From: Lotus japonicus
Taxonomy: Eukaryota > Streptophyta > Magnoliopsida > Fabales > Fabaceae
NCBI RefSeq assembly: GCF_012489685.1
Contig: NC_080044.1
Location: forward strand, 23,478,369 to 23,542,368
Direction of reading: 5' to 3'
DNA length: 64,000 nt
Below, in pieces: positions 21,044 through 32,565 of the stretch (its first letter is position 1; the number at the start of each line of letters is the position of its first letter). The position numbers and the translations under genes are program-made. The notes beneath the pieces are model-generated. The model searched no databases. It was not told where the DNA came from and saw only the letters and a list, made by a program, of their open reading frames with translations.

Positions 21044-21529
21044 TTGGGAGTGGTGTGTAGTACTCCTCTAGTCAGGATTAGGGTAGGAGTAGCGTCGTGG
21101 CTCTCATCTTCAGTTTTTCTCATTTTGGGGCAAGGTAGGTCCCCGACCTTTAGCTTTTTGTGTGGTTCTCTTTACGGGAGTCACAGGGAGTTGGTCGGAT
21201 TAGGAGGTCTTCGGGCTGTTTTGACCTGACCTACTTTCTTTTTGGATGACTGTATTCAGAATACTAACCTTATATTTTGTGTTGTACATATTTGCTGTCA
21301 GGCACTACTTTCCCGTCACTGGAGGTTACTCGTGACGTGGCATGCTGTTTACTGTGGGGAGTGTATCTATATTGTATATTAGTCTTGTTTATATTTCGTC
21401 GATACGTCTTTAAATTCGACAAGTCTTTTATTTACTGAAAACAAATATCGAAAAAAAAATATTCACGTTTTTCCGCTTTTATTTTCTTTTTGGTTCTTAA
21501 AGTGACGCCACCGAAATCGGGGTGTTACA

Positions 21530-21534
21530 CTTTG
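21530..21534. repeat. Target-site duplication, right copy (CTTTG)
   Basis: Matches 8855-8859 and marks the right border of the chromovirus insertion. Confidence 0.95.
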
Positions 21535-22490
21535 GAAGATGCAATTTGTTTAGCATAGGTCGGAGCTACTATCCGTTGAGATAACCAAACAACTCTTTGA
21601 TAGATGGAGCGTGGTGCCTTCAGTCTTGGTTACTGCACTGTGTCAGATCACGTGTTGCTGCAGATGTCGAGACTTTGTTGATACACTTACTTGTGGACTT
21701 TCTTCATTCAAAAGAAGATGTATATTCCACCGATGAGGTAGCTTGTTTTCAGTGAGTAACTTTGTCTCTTCACTTTTCAACGGATGTCTTTCTTTCTTCT
21801 TTTTTCCCTTTCTCATGTAGACGATGGATGTAGGCAAAATTACTTGAAGCTTCTTTCTTAGGAGACAGATGAGTTCATGATGTCTGGTTAAGGTATAGTT
21901 GACATAGACGATGAACTTCATCCTGTTCCTAGAGAGAGATAAGGGAAAACTTTAGGTCAGAAGGTTATGATGGTTTCCCTTTGCCATTGTGCATATATGA
22001 TGGTTGCTTGAAGCTTTGCACTTTGACCTCTCTCTTCTGTGTTGTCACTGATCTTTTCCATATTGACATGATGTTTGCTTTCTTTGAATACAGCTTCTTC
22101 CGGTTGACCAGCTTGAGTTGGACAATTGATTCTCCTTTGCAAATTGTCCTTTCTTTTTTATGCGGACGATCGTTCTTTCTTCTTAAGACGATCTTGCTCT
22201 TCAGCTGGAAGGTCTTCTGATCTTCTGCTGACATCGCTTCTTTTAATCAGGTTTCTAATGTCTGATGTCTTGTCTACTTTTCTGCTTTGCTCAGAATCTT
22301 CCCATTGAAGAATCGTATCTCTTTGTTGTAGCTGTTTCTTCTGTTGATACGATCTTCAGCTTCTTCTTGATCTTCCTTGTCATCATTGAGCCAGATGATG
22401 GAGTGCGCTTTGTTGAGCTTCGTCTTTTCCTTGTGTAGACGGTCTTAGCAGATATAAATTTTTCTCTTTGCAAATGTACCGTCTGATTAC
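21535..22490 (-). mobile_element. Oppositely oriented copia-type element, part 2
   Basis: This continues the element interrupted at 8859 by the chromovirus. Read on the minus strand it is rich in lysine/glutamate-type codons (CAGAAGAAG, GATGAAGATC), with short open frames at 21965-22234 and 22291-22473, but no conserved domain is recognised. It may be the decayed upstream portion or U3 of the minus-oriented element. Confidence 0.4.
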
Positions 22491-24470
22491 AGCATAAGAC
22501 TAATTACTTAGATTGTCCTTGTTTGTTCCGAGTTCCAATGCAAATGAAATCCCCGATGAAAAAAGTAGATCATAAGTTCTTAGTTCTTTGACTATGCTTG
22601 TATGTCCTGAAATTCAATTCATATGAACTTCCATGATGTAACAAGTAAGCCACATTTAAGTTTCTTCTAAAAAGTAAGCAACAAGGTTTCTTTAGATATC
22701 ATTAATACACTCTTGGAAGACTCTTGAAAATTGTGATCAATTAAAACAAGATAGACGATGAAGGCGCAAATGACACATAATCCTCAAACCTGTTGTGTCG
22801 ATCCTTACAATGGTACATAATCCCCAAACCTGTTGCGTCGATCCTTAATCGACGAACCATAATGGATTTAAACAAATCGATGAACCAAAATCAAACTAAT
22901 TGACCAACTGGAATGGATTAGAAGAAATCAACGTACTTGAACGAAATTCCTTTTGCGTGGAACCCTAAAAGCTTCCTAGGATCCCTAACCGACAAAATCG
23001 AAAACCCTACAAACGTGGATCTTTCAAAATCACGTCATGAACGAATCTATGTATACTAAAGAGAAGTGGAATCAATGCGTTGAGACAAAATCGAATTAGA
23101 GTTTTGCGCACCAAACCAATGATGAGCTGAAGAGAAGGGGGAAGAAGGTTAAAAAAAAATTAACCTCGATGATCTCTGTATTCTATTCACTTGATATGAG
23201 GATCAAAACAAAGGTAACCTATGGGATTGGTTCATAATTAGAATAATCCTACTGGGTTAATAGAGTTTCAAGAAATCAGAAATAATATTTACTAGTATTG
23301 CCACATATTATTATTCGTATGGTACATGTCAGTCCGGTATCAGATCCAAATTTAACTACTACAAAACTGAAATTTAAAATATTTTTATTTACCGGTTAAA
23401 GTTCACTATTTTATTTTAAGAAAATAAACTATTTTTGAAATGTACTTTCAATTTAATTTGGTAATAAGAAATAATTTTCATCCATTTAAAATTGTAATTA
23501 AATTGAAGAAATATTTTAGTGTATTATAAATTACATTTCTATCTTCTCACATCATAAAGTTAGTGTTTGAATAATTAGAAATGAAAATACTTTGATAAAA
23601 ACATGAAAGAAAAATATTTTTTTAGTACATCGAAAAATTGAAAGAAAAATATCTTCAAAGCTTTCAATCCAATATAAATGGAAGTTAATTAATTTGGAGG
23701 AGAAAGATTTTATGAAAAATAGATGAGTTGTGATACTCAACTATAAAGAAATATTCTTTAACAATGTGTAAATGTTAAAATGATTTCATATGACTATTTA
23801 CCTACGTTAATTCTTATAATGTCATTTAAAGTATTATAACTATTTTTAATAAAAATATAGTACACTTTCTTATACTTTTCTACTCAAATGATGATAAAAA
23901 TTATTATTATTGCCACTTTACTATTTATTCCTAATTAGATGCATAAAATGACGACGTTATATGTACTCCAAGTATCCCCAATTTATCGGTGGCTTAGCGT
24001 GTTTCTCTTGATTACTTTAATAAGTCCCGTTAACAAACAACAAAACCATTTGGCCTAAAGCAGCCAAACATAAGCTTCTATCACACATTTCCACATGGGA
24101 AAAAATTAAACAAATTGTAATAATTAATTAATGTAACAGCTACTATAATAAAACAAATATCTCTCTAAATGAAAAGAAATCAAAACAGGAAAATGAAGAG
24201 AATTAAAAAAATGTGGCATGTAATAAAAGATTAGACCTCCCAATCCAATGGCAACTGATCCTTGGCAAAAATGGAGTCACCACAAAATTAAATGGATTTT
24301 GCACTATGCTGTGACACTGTCAAATTAACACCAGAGACCATAGATGTGTGAGAAGCCAGTCCAGTTTCTCTGTATAGGACTCCACTCCATTACAATCTCT
24401 AGGAAACAAAATTGGGGATTCCACCAGTTTAATTAGGACATCCACTTCTTGTTAGCAATGGCAATAGACT
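22491..24470. other. AT-rich intergenic region downstream of BRX-like gene
   Basis: Apart from the 33-bp duplication, I see no gene. The part 22850-23150 contains several ATCGA/AACCCTA motifs. 23280-23940 is very AT-rich. The part adjoining 24471 will include the 3' UTR of the BRX-like gene; no clear polyadenylation signal could be chosen among several AATAAA-like sequences. Confidence 0.4.
22775..22847. repeat. 33-bp direct duplication
   Basis: ACATAATCC(T/C)CAAACCTGTTG and the following bases through GATCCTTA occur at 22775-22807 and again at 22815-22847, with two mismatches and a 7-bp gap. No function is evident. Confidence 0.85.
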
Positions 24471-27400
24471 TCAAAGATATTGAGCTTGTATTCTCTCTCT
24501 GTTCTCTTCCCACCAAGTTTTTGCATTAACCTCCCCAAATCTTTCCCGGCTGCAAACATGATTTGAGAGTGTCAAATCAAAACCTCATAAAATCTACAAA
24601 AGTGTTCTTTATTCCTTAATAAAAACTAGGGGATGACTTTCGTGTGAAGGTGTAATGTATTTGGATGGTCGTTGTCACAATTGATTTTGAGTAAAATTAA
24701 TTGTAGTAAAAGTGAGTTAAAAGTGAAGTGGTTTATCTAGTTTCTAGCAGAATTGATTTTGGTGTTTCCAAAATGACTCCCAAACATCTTTTACTCAATC
24801 ATAATTGATTCTGGGGCTTCTCCAACACAGTGCCAAACACACACTTGGCTGATTACTTAAGTAAGTAAAATATAATGAAGTTGGCTTAAATTTTGAAACC
24901 ATCCCAACAATGCAGCCTAGGATATACACACTACCATAAGACATGTTCCTAGGGATCATATAGTTGTGAAGGAAAATCAATAAGGAGCATGTGTTAGGAG
25001 ATGCATAACAAAATTACCTGAATCTGACACGTCTTAGCTCCCTGGTCCCATCAGCTAACTGCCTGATTGTGATGTAAACACCAGGCTCATCTTGCTCCAC
25101 CCATTCTGACTCCATTTCACTGGCATTGCTGATAGAAGGCTCATCCCTTGAAGAGGTGGTTGGCCTTGATGGTTCCATCGACGGCCCAGCATGGAACTGG
25201 TGGCCACCACCACCATAATCCGACGGTTTGTATTGACTCCTCGGTGTCCAATCTTTGTGCGAGATCATGGGGCTTTCTTGTGCAGATGTCAATTTTGAGT
25301 AAGTAGAATCTCTTTGCTGTTCAAACAAGGTAATGTAGACATTTGATATTGTTTTTTTGGAAAAAAGAACAGAGTTATTGTCTTCTTACTATTCATAGAT
25401 ATATTTATAATTTATGCATACAAGAAAATAGAAGATTATTTATTACCTCATCTTCAGATCTTGGAGGAGTGTTGAGAGATTGTCGGTTAAATCTCTGGAC
25501 ATTGTAAAGTTCCATGATTCTGTCGTAATTCTCACCCCACCATCTCTGTGCTTGCCATTTATTGAACATCTCTCGGCTTCAAATTCAAATGCTAAGTATT
25601 GTCAGCTTTTGTTCTTCCTAAAGCATAATTAATTCTTCAAGAACTAAAAAGTCCTATATATTTTAATGTGATATTAAGGCCTAAGGAACAATTTGTTTTT
25701 TCAGATCTTAATTAATTCCACATTTCATCTAAATCTTTGGATCTAATTAGTGCAGTACAAAAACAAGAAAAGCACAGTCAGGTCAGTAATTAAGGACCAA
25801 TCCAGTGCTTAATAGGTTGGTTACTTAGTGGTCATCATAAAGATCTACCATTTGAATTTTTTTAGCACTAAGGTAGTATCTTAAACCAGAGGTCAATTAT
25901 TAGGCTATGTTTGTGTATCATTTTACCAACGAAAACACAGCTAAAAACACACTTTACAAAGCATCGAACTAGCTTGAATGTGTTTGGATTTCAGTTTACT
26001 ACATACATTCCAATGGATTAGAGTAATGTTTGGTTAAATATTTGTTCATACATCATAAGGCAAAGTAAACGGAATTTTTCATTTATGGATTGAGAAAAAA
26101 ATCTGTTTACATTGATCTAAAGAGGCATTCAAACATAAACTCAACTTGAAAGGAAGTATGAAGATGCATTGAGTTGAATGTACTTTCATCCATATTGGAT
26201 ACCAACTGTCACTTAAACACTGCTACTGATCCCATGGAAGTAAACTTTGGTTCAGTGTTATTCTGAGTTTTAGAATTACTTCTGGCAAAAGAGAAGTTAC
26301 CGTACCTGAATCGAATTCTCTTGAGATCATTGCCCCCATTAGGAAGAGAAGTAAAGGTGATGTGAACCCCTGGCTCTACCTGTGCCATCCACTCCTTGGG
26401 CTCCTCCTCATTCTCTAACACAACATCACAGACTGATGCTGAGTCACGCCCTCTAGGGGTTCGGTCACCGGCAAATCTCGGGTCAGGTCTACCACCAGGG
26501 TAGTTAGAGGTTGTGAAGTCCCATGCAGGGGTTGAACTTGAGCTTGCACCTCCCATATAAGGGTATGGAACCCCTTCTGAGATGGTATCAAAGTCTGGAT
26601 ATGGTCTGTGTCCTTTCTTGTAGCTGCTACTGGACCCTGTGCAGGGTTTGCATTGCTTGTAAGCACCTGAGAACTTCAGTGCCATATCCTTTATCTGCAT
26701 ACAAGGTATAAAACCCATATTAGCATCAAAACATTCAACTAAATTAGAAGCTCAACTTTTGCAGCTAATTAATAACTTCATACTTTTGTAAATTGGGATT
26801 GTTGAATAGCTAATACTGTATTCTGTGTCCAAGTGAATTTTGAGCAATGACACCTATTTTAGTACCATCAAATGGTGTGTGGGAACAATTTAAAATGATG
26901 TTTCTGTAACTTAATGTGACAATGCTTTCAAAATACCTGACTGCAATCTTAGCCTCAGATATCCCAATTGAATGGATAAAACTTCATTCAGACTTAAAAC
27001 TCACTTACACCATTAAAAATAAAGAAAGAGATAAGAGAAATGGGAGATATGATATGAAAAGAAGAGAGATAGGAAAAGAAATTGAATGAAAATGAGATAA
27101 AAAAGAAAGTGGAATGTGAATGAATCAAACTCAAATTAAATATGCACTGTATACAATGATGCATTATATTAGAAAAAGGGTAGACAGTGAACTCATTATG
27201 TACATGCTTGAAGAAGGAAAAAAATACAAATAATGCATTTCAATTGTCCATTTGTTAAAGAAGGTTTTCTACACTGTCGATAAAAAAAATCACTAGTTAA
27301 ATTGACCTCTTTAAAAACTAATTTTAATACATATGAAGCATATTGTAAATAACATGTATTAAATGTTAGTTGTAAAAATATGTTTGTAGGGGATAGACCC

Positions 27401-29464
27401 CGTTATTAACATGGTCCATCTAAGAATTACCGATTAAAAAAATAATTTTATTTACTGGAAATGGACCTAAGTGAACAAAAAGGGTGACAAAAAAGGTATA
27501 TGTTAATAGGACTAAAATATTGTAAACAAAGAGATGTGCATATCGAATATAGACAGGCTAACAGCACAACTGTGTATATTAAATGGTGGGTAACGAGGTC
27601 TGAAAGTTCTGAACTATAATTAAAAGTAAATTTGGATGAAACTGAATTAATGGAGTCTAAAGGATTCAGGCTTATGTCATTTTCAAACAAACACCTTTAC
27701 AGCTGGACTGCTGAAGAATTTTTTGGGTTCAGGATAAGCATAAGACAATTATAAGAGCCTTACACATATATGCAACCATGAACTATGTTGCCCTTAATGG
27801 AAAGCATTCCCTAATTGAAGAAATTCAATTGATTTCTTAGCTAGCTGTTTCTTGTCAATATTTTCATTTGATTTAGGGTCGGTTCAAGATAGGTATGGTA
27901 CAAGTCTCTATTCTGTTAATTTAAGATTCCCATCTTCACAAAAAGATTTCAGTGACCAGCTTAAAATAGCCTCATGTCACATTCACTTGCAAGGAAGAGT
28001 GAAGAGCATGAAAATGAAGGTTACTCGTACACACAAGCAGCCAGAAAGAAAAAGAGTTATGTCTAGTTGTCTAAAAGCAAATATTAAGAAATGTGTGAAA
28101 TATTCTTTTATGCTATTAAAACATTTAAAGCCTGGACAGCCATCACTCAGTTAAAATTTTGCTTTTCTTTATTGCATATTGTAGTAAGCTTTTGAAAAAC
28201 ATTGGATCGACAAGAATTCAAGGATGGGCCACACAGTAAGGATATGCATATGGCAGATCCTTCTGTGATAGGAATCTTTTCTAATTAACATCAACTCAAC
28301 TGCTGAATATGGAATATGTTCCCACTACTACTGCTCTATATCTCATTACACAGTAGAACAGTGAAATTAAATTAAGTTATTGGATAATTTCTTAATTATG
28401 AATAATTAATCAACACTATTCAGTAATAATTTGCAAAATTGGTTATATCCTATAGTCTAGCATTGATCTAAACTAAGAAAGCAAAAGGGAGAAAAAGAAG
28501 ACATGTATATTTAAAAGCATTATTTTTATAGTTTAAAACTCTGGCAAGTATGATGACAAAAAGTAACGAAACATTAGCGGAATTGCATATCTTTTGATGT
28601 TTGCACGTTTAAAAATTATGAATCAGATTCAGAGCCCTTGCTCCTCAAATTTCAAGTTTTGCACACGAGTGACTAGAAAATGCTTGATTGGTTGATCGCG
28701 AATCATGATGTTTAGCTATGCTCAGCAAAATGACAACACCACATTCTCGTAAATAAAACGAATACCACTATATATATATATATACTAGGTACCACTCCAC
28801 TATCCGCCAAGAGCAAAAGGGCCCAAATCAGAACACAACAAAACATAACTCCGTCATCCAAAAACCAAGCAAGCATGTGTTTATTGCCACTCGGTTTAAC
28901 TCTTATTTAAAACTTGAATATCCTTGTTCTTATTCGTTAAGTTAGCAATTAAAAGAGTTAACTAAGCAAAAGTAATAGTAAAGTATTAAAATAAGAATGT
29001 TATATTTTTTACAGTTATTTTTACTTATAAATATATCGTATCCTCTATGGAGGTAAATCTTGTTCAAGCCGAAAACATCTACATCATTGTAGGTCAATTT
29101 ATGACTTTTTTTATCAACAAAACTTAATACACGAGACTGTGCTTTAGAAATCAAGCATGTAACACTTGAAACATATATATTTTAAATTATATATTAATTA
29201 ATGTAATAGCTAAATCAATTAGAAAATTATGAATTGGGTGGTCCCCAATTGGATTGGAAGCCAAATGGGTTATGATTTTGTTCGTTTTCACCAAAATGGA
29301 AAAAGAAGATAAAAAAGCAAAGATTGAGAGAGAGAGAGAGATGCATTAGAAGGAACCTGCGTGGTCAGGCTTTTGACGGCTTCTTTTGTACTCGGCGTGC
29401 CACTCTCACGGGGTCCTCCTTCCTCATCTTCACTTTGCTTCGTACAAGCTATGCATGTAAACAT
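24471..29464 (-). CDS. BRX-like: BREVIS RADIX-like protein (BRX family), five coding exons
   Basis: Coding exons on the minus strand: 29357-29464, 26306-26694, 25447-25576, 25018-25316 and 24471-24549. All introns are GT-AG, phases agree, and the total is 1005 bases for 334 residues, close to the roughly 340 of Arabidopsis BRX. The N-terminus MFTCIACTK has the cysteines that anchor the family to the plasma membrane by palmitoylation. The KDMALKFSGAYKQC block follows at 38-51. Two BRX domains occupy about 137-200 (EWMAQVEPGVHITF... WWGENYDRI) and 280-334 (EWVEQDEPGVYITI... WWEENRERI). These domains mediate dimerisation and binding to PAX-type kinases or BRX partners. Family members control root growth, phloem differentiation and auxin/brassinosteroid responses. 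The linker is rich in Ser/Pro/Gly. The gene looks intact. The isoform (BRX versus BRXL) cannot be assigned. Confidence 0.95.
24658..24845. mobile_element. Degenerate fold-back element in BRX-like intron
   Basis: GTATTTGGATGGTCG...ATTGATTTTG at the left and ...ATTGATTCTGG...CCAAACACACAC at the right are roughly inverted copies, typical of old MITEs. It sits in the last coding intron (24550-25017). No target duplication can be fixed. Confidence 0.35.
26695..29356 (-). other. Large first coding intron of BRX-like gene
   Basis: A 2662-bp intron between the exon for the palmitoylated N-terminus and the exon with KDMALKF. It is AT-rich and contains a (TA)n run at about 28769-28785 and GA-rich DNA near 27030-27110. 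A long first intron is usual for the family. The open frame at 27852-28154 on the plus strand has no support. Regulatory content cannot be judged by eye. Confidence 0.7.
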
Positions 29465-29512
29465 CTTTCTTAATTTATTCCTTATATATAATTAAATACC
29501 CTTTTCTACCTC
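29465..29512 (-). other. BRX-like 5' UTR, second exon part
   Basis: Minus-strand bases directly upstream of the ATG, after the acceptor TTGTGCAG/GAGG at 29513/29512. There is no ATG in these 48 bases. A 1319-bp intron (29513-30831) precedes it. Confidence 0.7.
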
Positions 29513-30831
29513 CTGCACAACAAAAGAACAAAACAAATCAAGCCATTAGGAAATGTGGCATTGGATGTGAATGAAAGCACCAAATTAAAATAACACCCAA
29601 AAAGTGATAATGAGTGCAAATAATTAGAACAATAACATAAGAAATGGAAATTTTTCCAGTCATGCAATCTATGCTAGTCTAGTACTAATAATGAAAAAAT
29701 CTTTCATGGGGAAACAAAATGGTCCAATGGGGCAAAAGAGAAAGTGCAAAAGCAGCAAATATTGAACGAAGCTCGGGATCAGAGCTTGATCAAAAGTGAT
29801 GATCTCAAAAGAAAAGGAACAAAATAAAAATTGGTCAATAATTATAAAGCAAAGAAAGAACCAAAATGGGGCAAGGAATGAATGAGCAAGCGAGGAATGG
29901 AATGGACACTACTACGCTTTGCTTTGCTTTAGCGTACACAAATTCGAAAAAACAAAAGGAACCAAAGCGTGTCCATCTCCAACCCCAAGTTTCTGACACA
30001 TTCACACACCCCTTATTCATAATTTCATATCATACCAACCCAAAAATAAATTAATTAAACTAGTACTCAAGCTATTCTACTCTGTGATTCTTTCTTTTTC
30101 TTTTGAGAGAATCACATCAATGTCCGTTCCCCAAGGCACACACACACACACACTGGAAACCCAAAAGCAAATGACTGACCTGAAGAGAGAGAAAGAGAAT
30201 ACGTATGTTTGGGATTGAGAAAATAAATAAATAAAAGAAAAAAATCTTATACGGTGGTTTGAATGAGGAATCAATGTTTGTCGGAAGGTGAAAGGGGTGT
30301 GAAGAGGGGGCAAGTAGACAGTGGCATACTCCTACCAGAATGAACAAGAGAAAAAGTGAAATGAAATGTGTGCAATGCATTGATTGATTTTTGATTTTAT
30401 CTTTACTGCAAAAGTGAGAGAGAGTCATTAATATTCGAAAACGACTCATCAAGCAAATCTCAACTGTTTCTTCTTCTTTTGTCTCTCTGATGAAATCTGA
30501 TCCCCCTTTCACCACTCACCTCTCAACACTCCCACGCCCCTATGCTCTCAACCTCATCCTTCATCTGCAACCCAATCACACGTTCATATTCCACTATTCT
30601 GCTTGTTTCTCTACACCGTCACTTTCAAATACAAGTCACAAAATATAGCAAAACGAGTTGCAATTTGTTTTTTAACGCGTTAATTTCGAAACAACAAATG
30701 CGATCTTAAACGCATTTTAATGCCAATGACAGCAAAATCATACTCCAAATACAGCTCATAGATAATATATTTTCTTTCCAAAAATGAAAAAAACGAAGAA
30801 AAATGCACAAATCGAAGATTCAAAAACTTAC
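29513..30831 (-). other. 5' UTR intron of BRX-like gene
   Basis: GTAAG at its 5' side (30831) and TTGTGCAG at its 3' side. It contains a (CA)8-like run at 30138-30152. Long leader introns often raise expression in plants; here that is only a possibility. The open frames at 29835-30515 lie inside it without support. Confidence 0.6.
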
Positions 30832-31333
30832 CTAAAACAGAATCGTTGAAACTCCTCTTCAATCGATGAAAAACCACATCAAAATCAGAATCGAATTTCA
30901 CTTTTTCCTTTCTTCGATTCAGCTTCTCATTTCTCCATCTCCAAACACAGCAGCAAGTAGCAGACACTGCAAAATCGCGTTCACAGTGGAAAATCGCAAC
31001 AGCACCTTCCTTCTTCAACTCACCTCTGAAAATGCGATTGAAGAAACAGAGGAAGAAAATCAAGATTCACTGGAAGTAGCAGAAGCTGCGAAATCGCGTT
31101 CACGATGGAAAATCGGAACAGTACCTTCAACAACTCTAGTTGATTTCAGATTTGAAATGCGATCGAAGAAACAGAGGAAGAAAATCGAGAGGCACTAGAA
31201 CTTGCAGTAGAAGAGGTTACGAGAAAATGAAAACCAGTACGATATTTTGACGAGAAAATGAAACGGTTACGAGAATATCGGGTGCGTTAGTTTCTCTCTG
31301 GAAGAAGATGAGAGTGAAGAAGAGAACAGAACA
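30832..31333 (-). other. BRX-like 5' UTR, first exon
   Basis: From the expected start about 30 bases below the TATA box down to the donor GTTTTAG/GTAAG. It contains a tandem duplication (30956-31201). On the minus strand it has at least three very short upstream open frames, including MEK-stop and MRS-stop around 30925-30940 and MWFFID-stop around 30855-30875. Such frames could lower translation of the main frame. The open frames at 30680-31198 on either strand are not credible proteins. Confidence 0.6.
30956..31201. repeat. ~120-bp tandem duplication in BRX-like leader exon
   Basis: Copy one about 30956-31074, copy two about 31075-31201. Both hold AGTAGCAGA..CTGC, AAATCGCGTTCAC and GAAGAAACAGAGGAAGAAAATC in the same order. 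Divergence is clear, so the duplication is not recent. Confidence 0.85.
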
Positions 31334-31360
31334 GAGGGAATGAGAAGGTGGAGGGTGTAG

Positions 31361-31368
31361 TATTTATA
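31361..31368 (-). promoter_or_regulatory. TATA box of BRX-like gene
   Basis: On the minus strand TATAAATA within CATATAAATACTACACC, placed about 30 bases before a purine/pyrimidine-biased leader exon that has a good donor. Confidence 0.65.
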
Positions 31369-32100
31369 TGAAGGATGGGGATGAATTGACGGCGTTAGAT
31401 TTAACGGAAAATGTTTGGCGTGAGGAGTGAGAAGCCGTTAACGGAGGGTGAGGGGAATTTTGGTTTTGTCTTTTTATTACCGCGGTTAGGGATGGTCGAG
31501 GGGATAGTAGACACAATAGGGTCCACATGTTTATGTTGATGCAGTGTGAGAGGGAGTATCTATACGGTGTGTACGGTGTATGGTAGATGTTGGGTTTTGA
31601 TTGGCTGTGATGTCAGTGGGTGTGATTGAACGGGTGAGATTCGATCATGTTGTGTCACTGACAGGGTTGGGAACCATCTCGTCAAGGCTTTCATTGTGTC
31701 ATTGCTAGTAGTAGTAGTACTCTTCTTAATAGTAGGTTTAATTTTTTAAATTTGAACTGCAGATGAAATTGGAATACTCAAGATCATAATTATCAAACTT
31801 TTTGCATCAGAACTCAGAAGTAAGAATTAAATTTAAGAAAACTTAAGTTATGGTTCCGAATAAAGATTGGTAAACACTTAAAAAATGTAAAGTACTATTA
31901 GAAAGAGATAGGAAGAGATGAGAGGTAAATGGTAAATGTGATATAAGATGTGATGTATTTAGAAGAAAGGGAGAAAAATGAGGAAAAAAAATCGTAAGTA
32001 TATATACTATTTGAATATACATATTTCAGATTGTACATATGTTTTTAATTTTGCTTGATAGTGTAAATAGTTTTCATATATACAAAAAATAAAATATCAT
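31369..32100. other. BRX-like promoter region
   Basis: Upstream DNA of the minus-strand gene. The first 300 bases are less AT-rich than the rest (GGCGTTAGATTTAACGG, GTTAACGGAGGGTGAGGGG). No regulatory element can be named with confidence. Confidence 0.45.
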
Positions 32101-32565
32101 AAAATCTCGAGATTCGTCGCGTATGGTTGGTTTGGGCATGGTTGCTCATGATTGTGATAGTTTGGTGCTTGTTGTTGTGACCTCTTCCCCATCCGAAGCT
32201 CTTTCTCTAGTGGTGGCTAGAAGCCCTTGGATTCCGGTAGGCTATTTCTCCAGTGTCGAAGGTTGGTTTTCGCTCAGTGTGTTTTGAATTGTTTGAGGTG
32301 TGGAAGCGTTCATCTAAGGGGTTCTTATTTAAACTATATTATTGTGATTGTCGTTATTTAAATTTCGTATGTTTTTTTTTTCATTGTTCTGGAAACTCTA
32401 TTGCAGATGGTTTGGCAAAACTTTCCTTATATATTGACTTTAGGGTTTGGATAGAGGAGGTTCCTTATGCCGTTACCAACTTGGTTCATCATGATGTCAT
32501 AACTTATATGCCCATTGTTGCTACTTAATGATATGCATCCAGTTTCCAAAAAAAATCTGAGATCA
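32100..32565 (+). pseudogene. LINE (L1-type) 3' remnant with RNase H fragment
   Basis: The translation around 32385-32500 reads HCSGNSIADGLAKLS and then W-I-E-E-V-P, the end of the RNase H domain found at the C-terminus of plant LINE reverse-transcriptase polyproteins. Upstream sequence (32140-32250) reads as the preceding part of the same domain (SLVVARSPWIPV) in another frame. A stop follows at about 32527 and then a short A-run (32551-32558), fitting the 3' end of a retroposed LINE. The copy is 5'-truncated and frameshifted. The ORF at 32253-32528 is only part of it. Confidence 0.6.

Larger units (their letters stand above)
8860..21529 (+). mobile_element. Full-length Ty3/gypsy chromovirus (Tekay/Del-like) with 4-kb LTRs
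   Basis: Two LTRs (8860-12886 and 17510-21529) start with TGTGAGACCC and end with GGTGTTACA, flank a 4623-bp interior and are bordered by a CTTTG duplication. The interior has an initiator-Met primer site, gag with two zinc knuckles, protease, reverse transcriptase, RNase H, integrase and a C-terminal chromodomain-like segment, then a purine tract. The order RT-RH-INT plus chromodomain identifies a chromovirus; the long LTRs and paired knuckles suit the Tekay/Del lineage. Two sampled stretches (first ~480 bp and the LTR open frame) differ at about 2% between LTRs, implying an insertion age below roughly one million years at commonly used plant rates. Gag-pol is interrupted by five stops and one frameshift, so the copy cannot encode its own enzymes. 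Confidence 0.97.
17510..21529 (+). repeat. 3' LTR, 4020 bp
   Basis: Begins TGTGAGACCC and ends GGTGTTACA, followed by the CTTTG duplication. It carries the same TATA box (18216-18224), leader-exon signals (donor after 18364; exon 19029-19106) and 149-codon open frame as the 5' LTR. Differences from the 5' copy are scattered substitutions and a few 1-8 bp indels. A promoter here would transcribe the LTR frame and then the flanking DNA. Confidence 0.97.

Noticed and set aside
29835..30515. Several open frames on both strands near the BRX-like gene
   Set aside because: They fall in the leader intron, overlap low-complexity DNA and lack any recognisable protein features.
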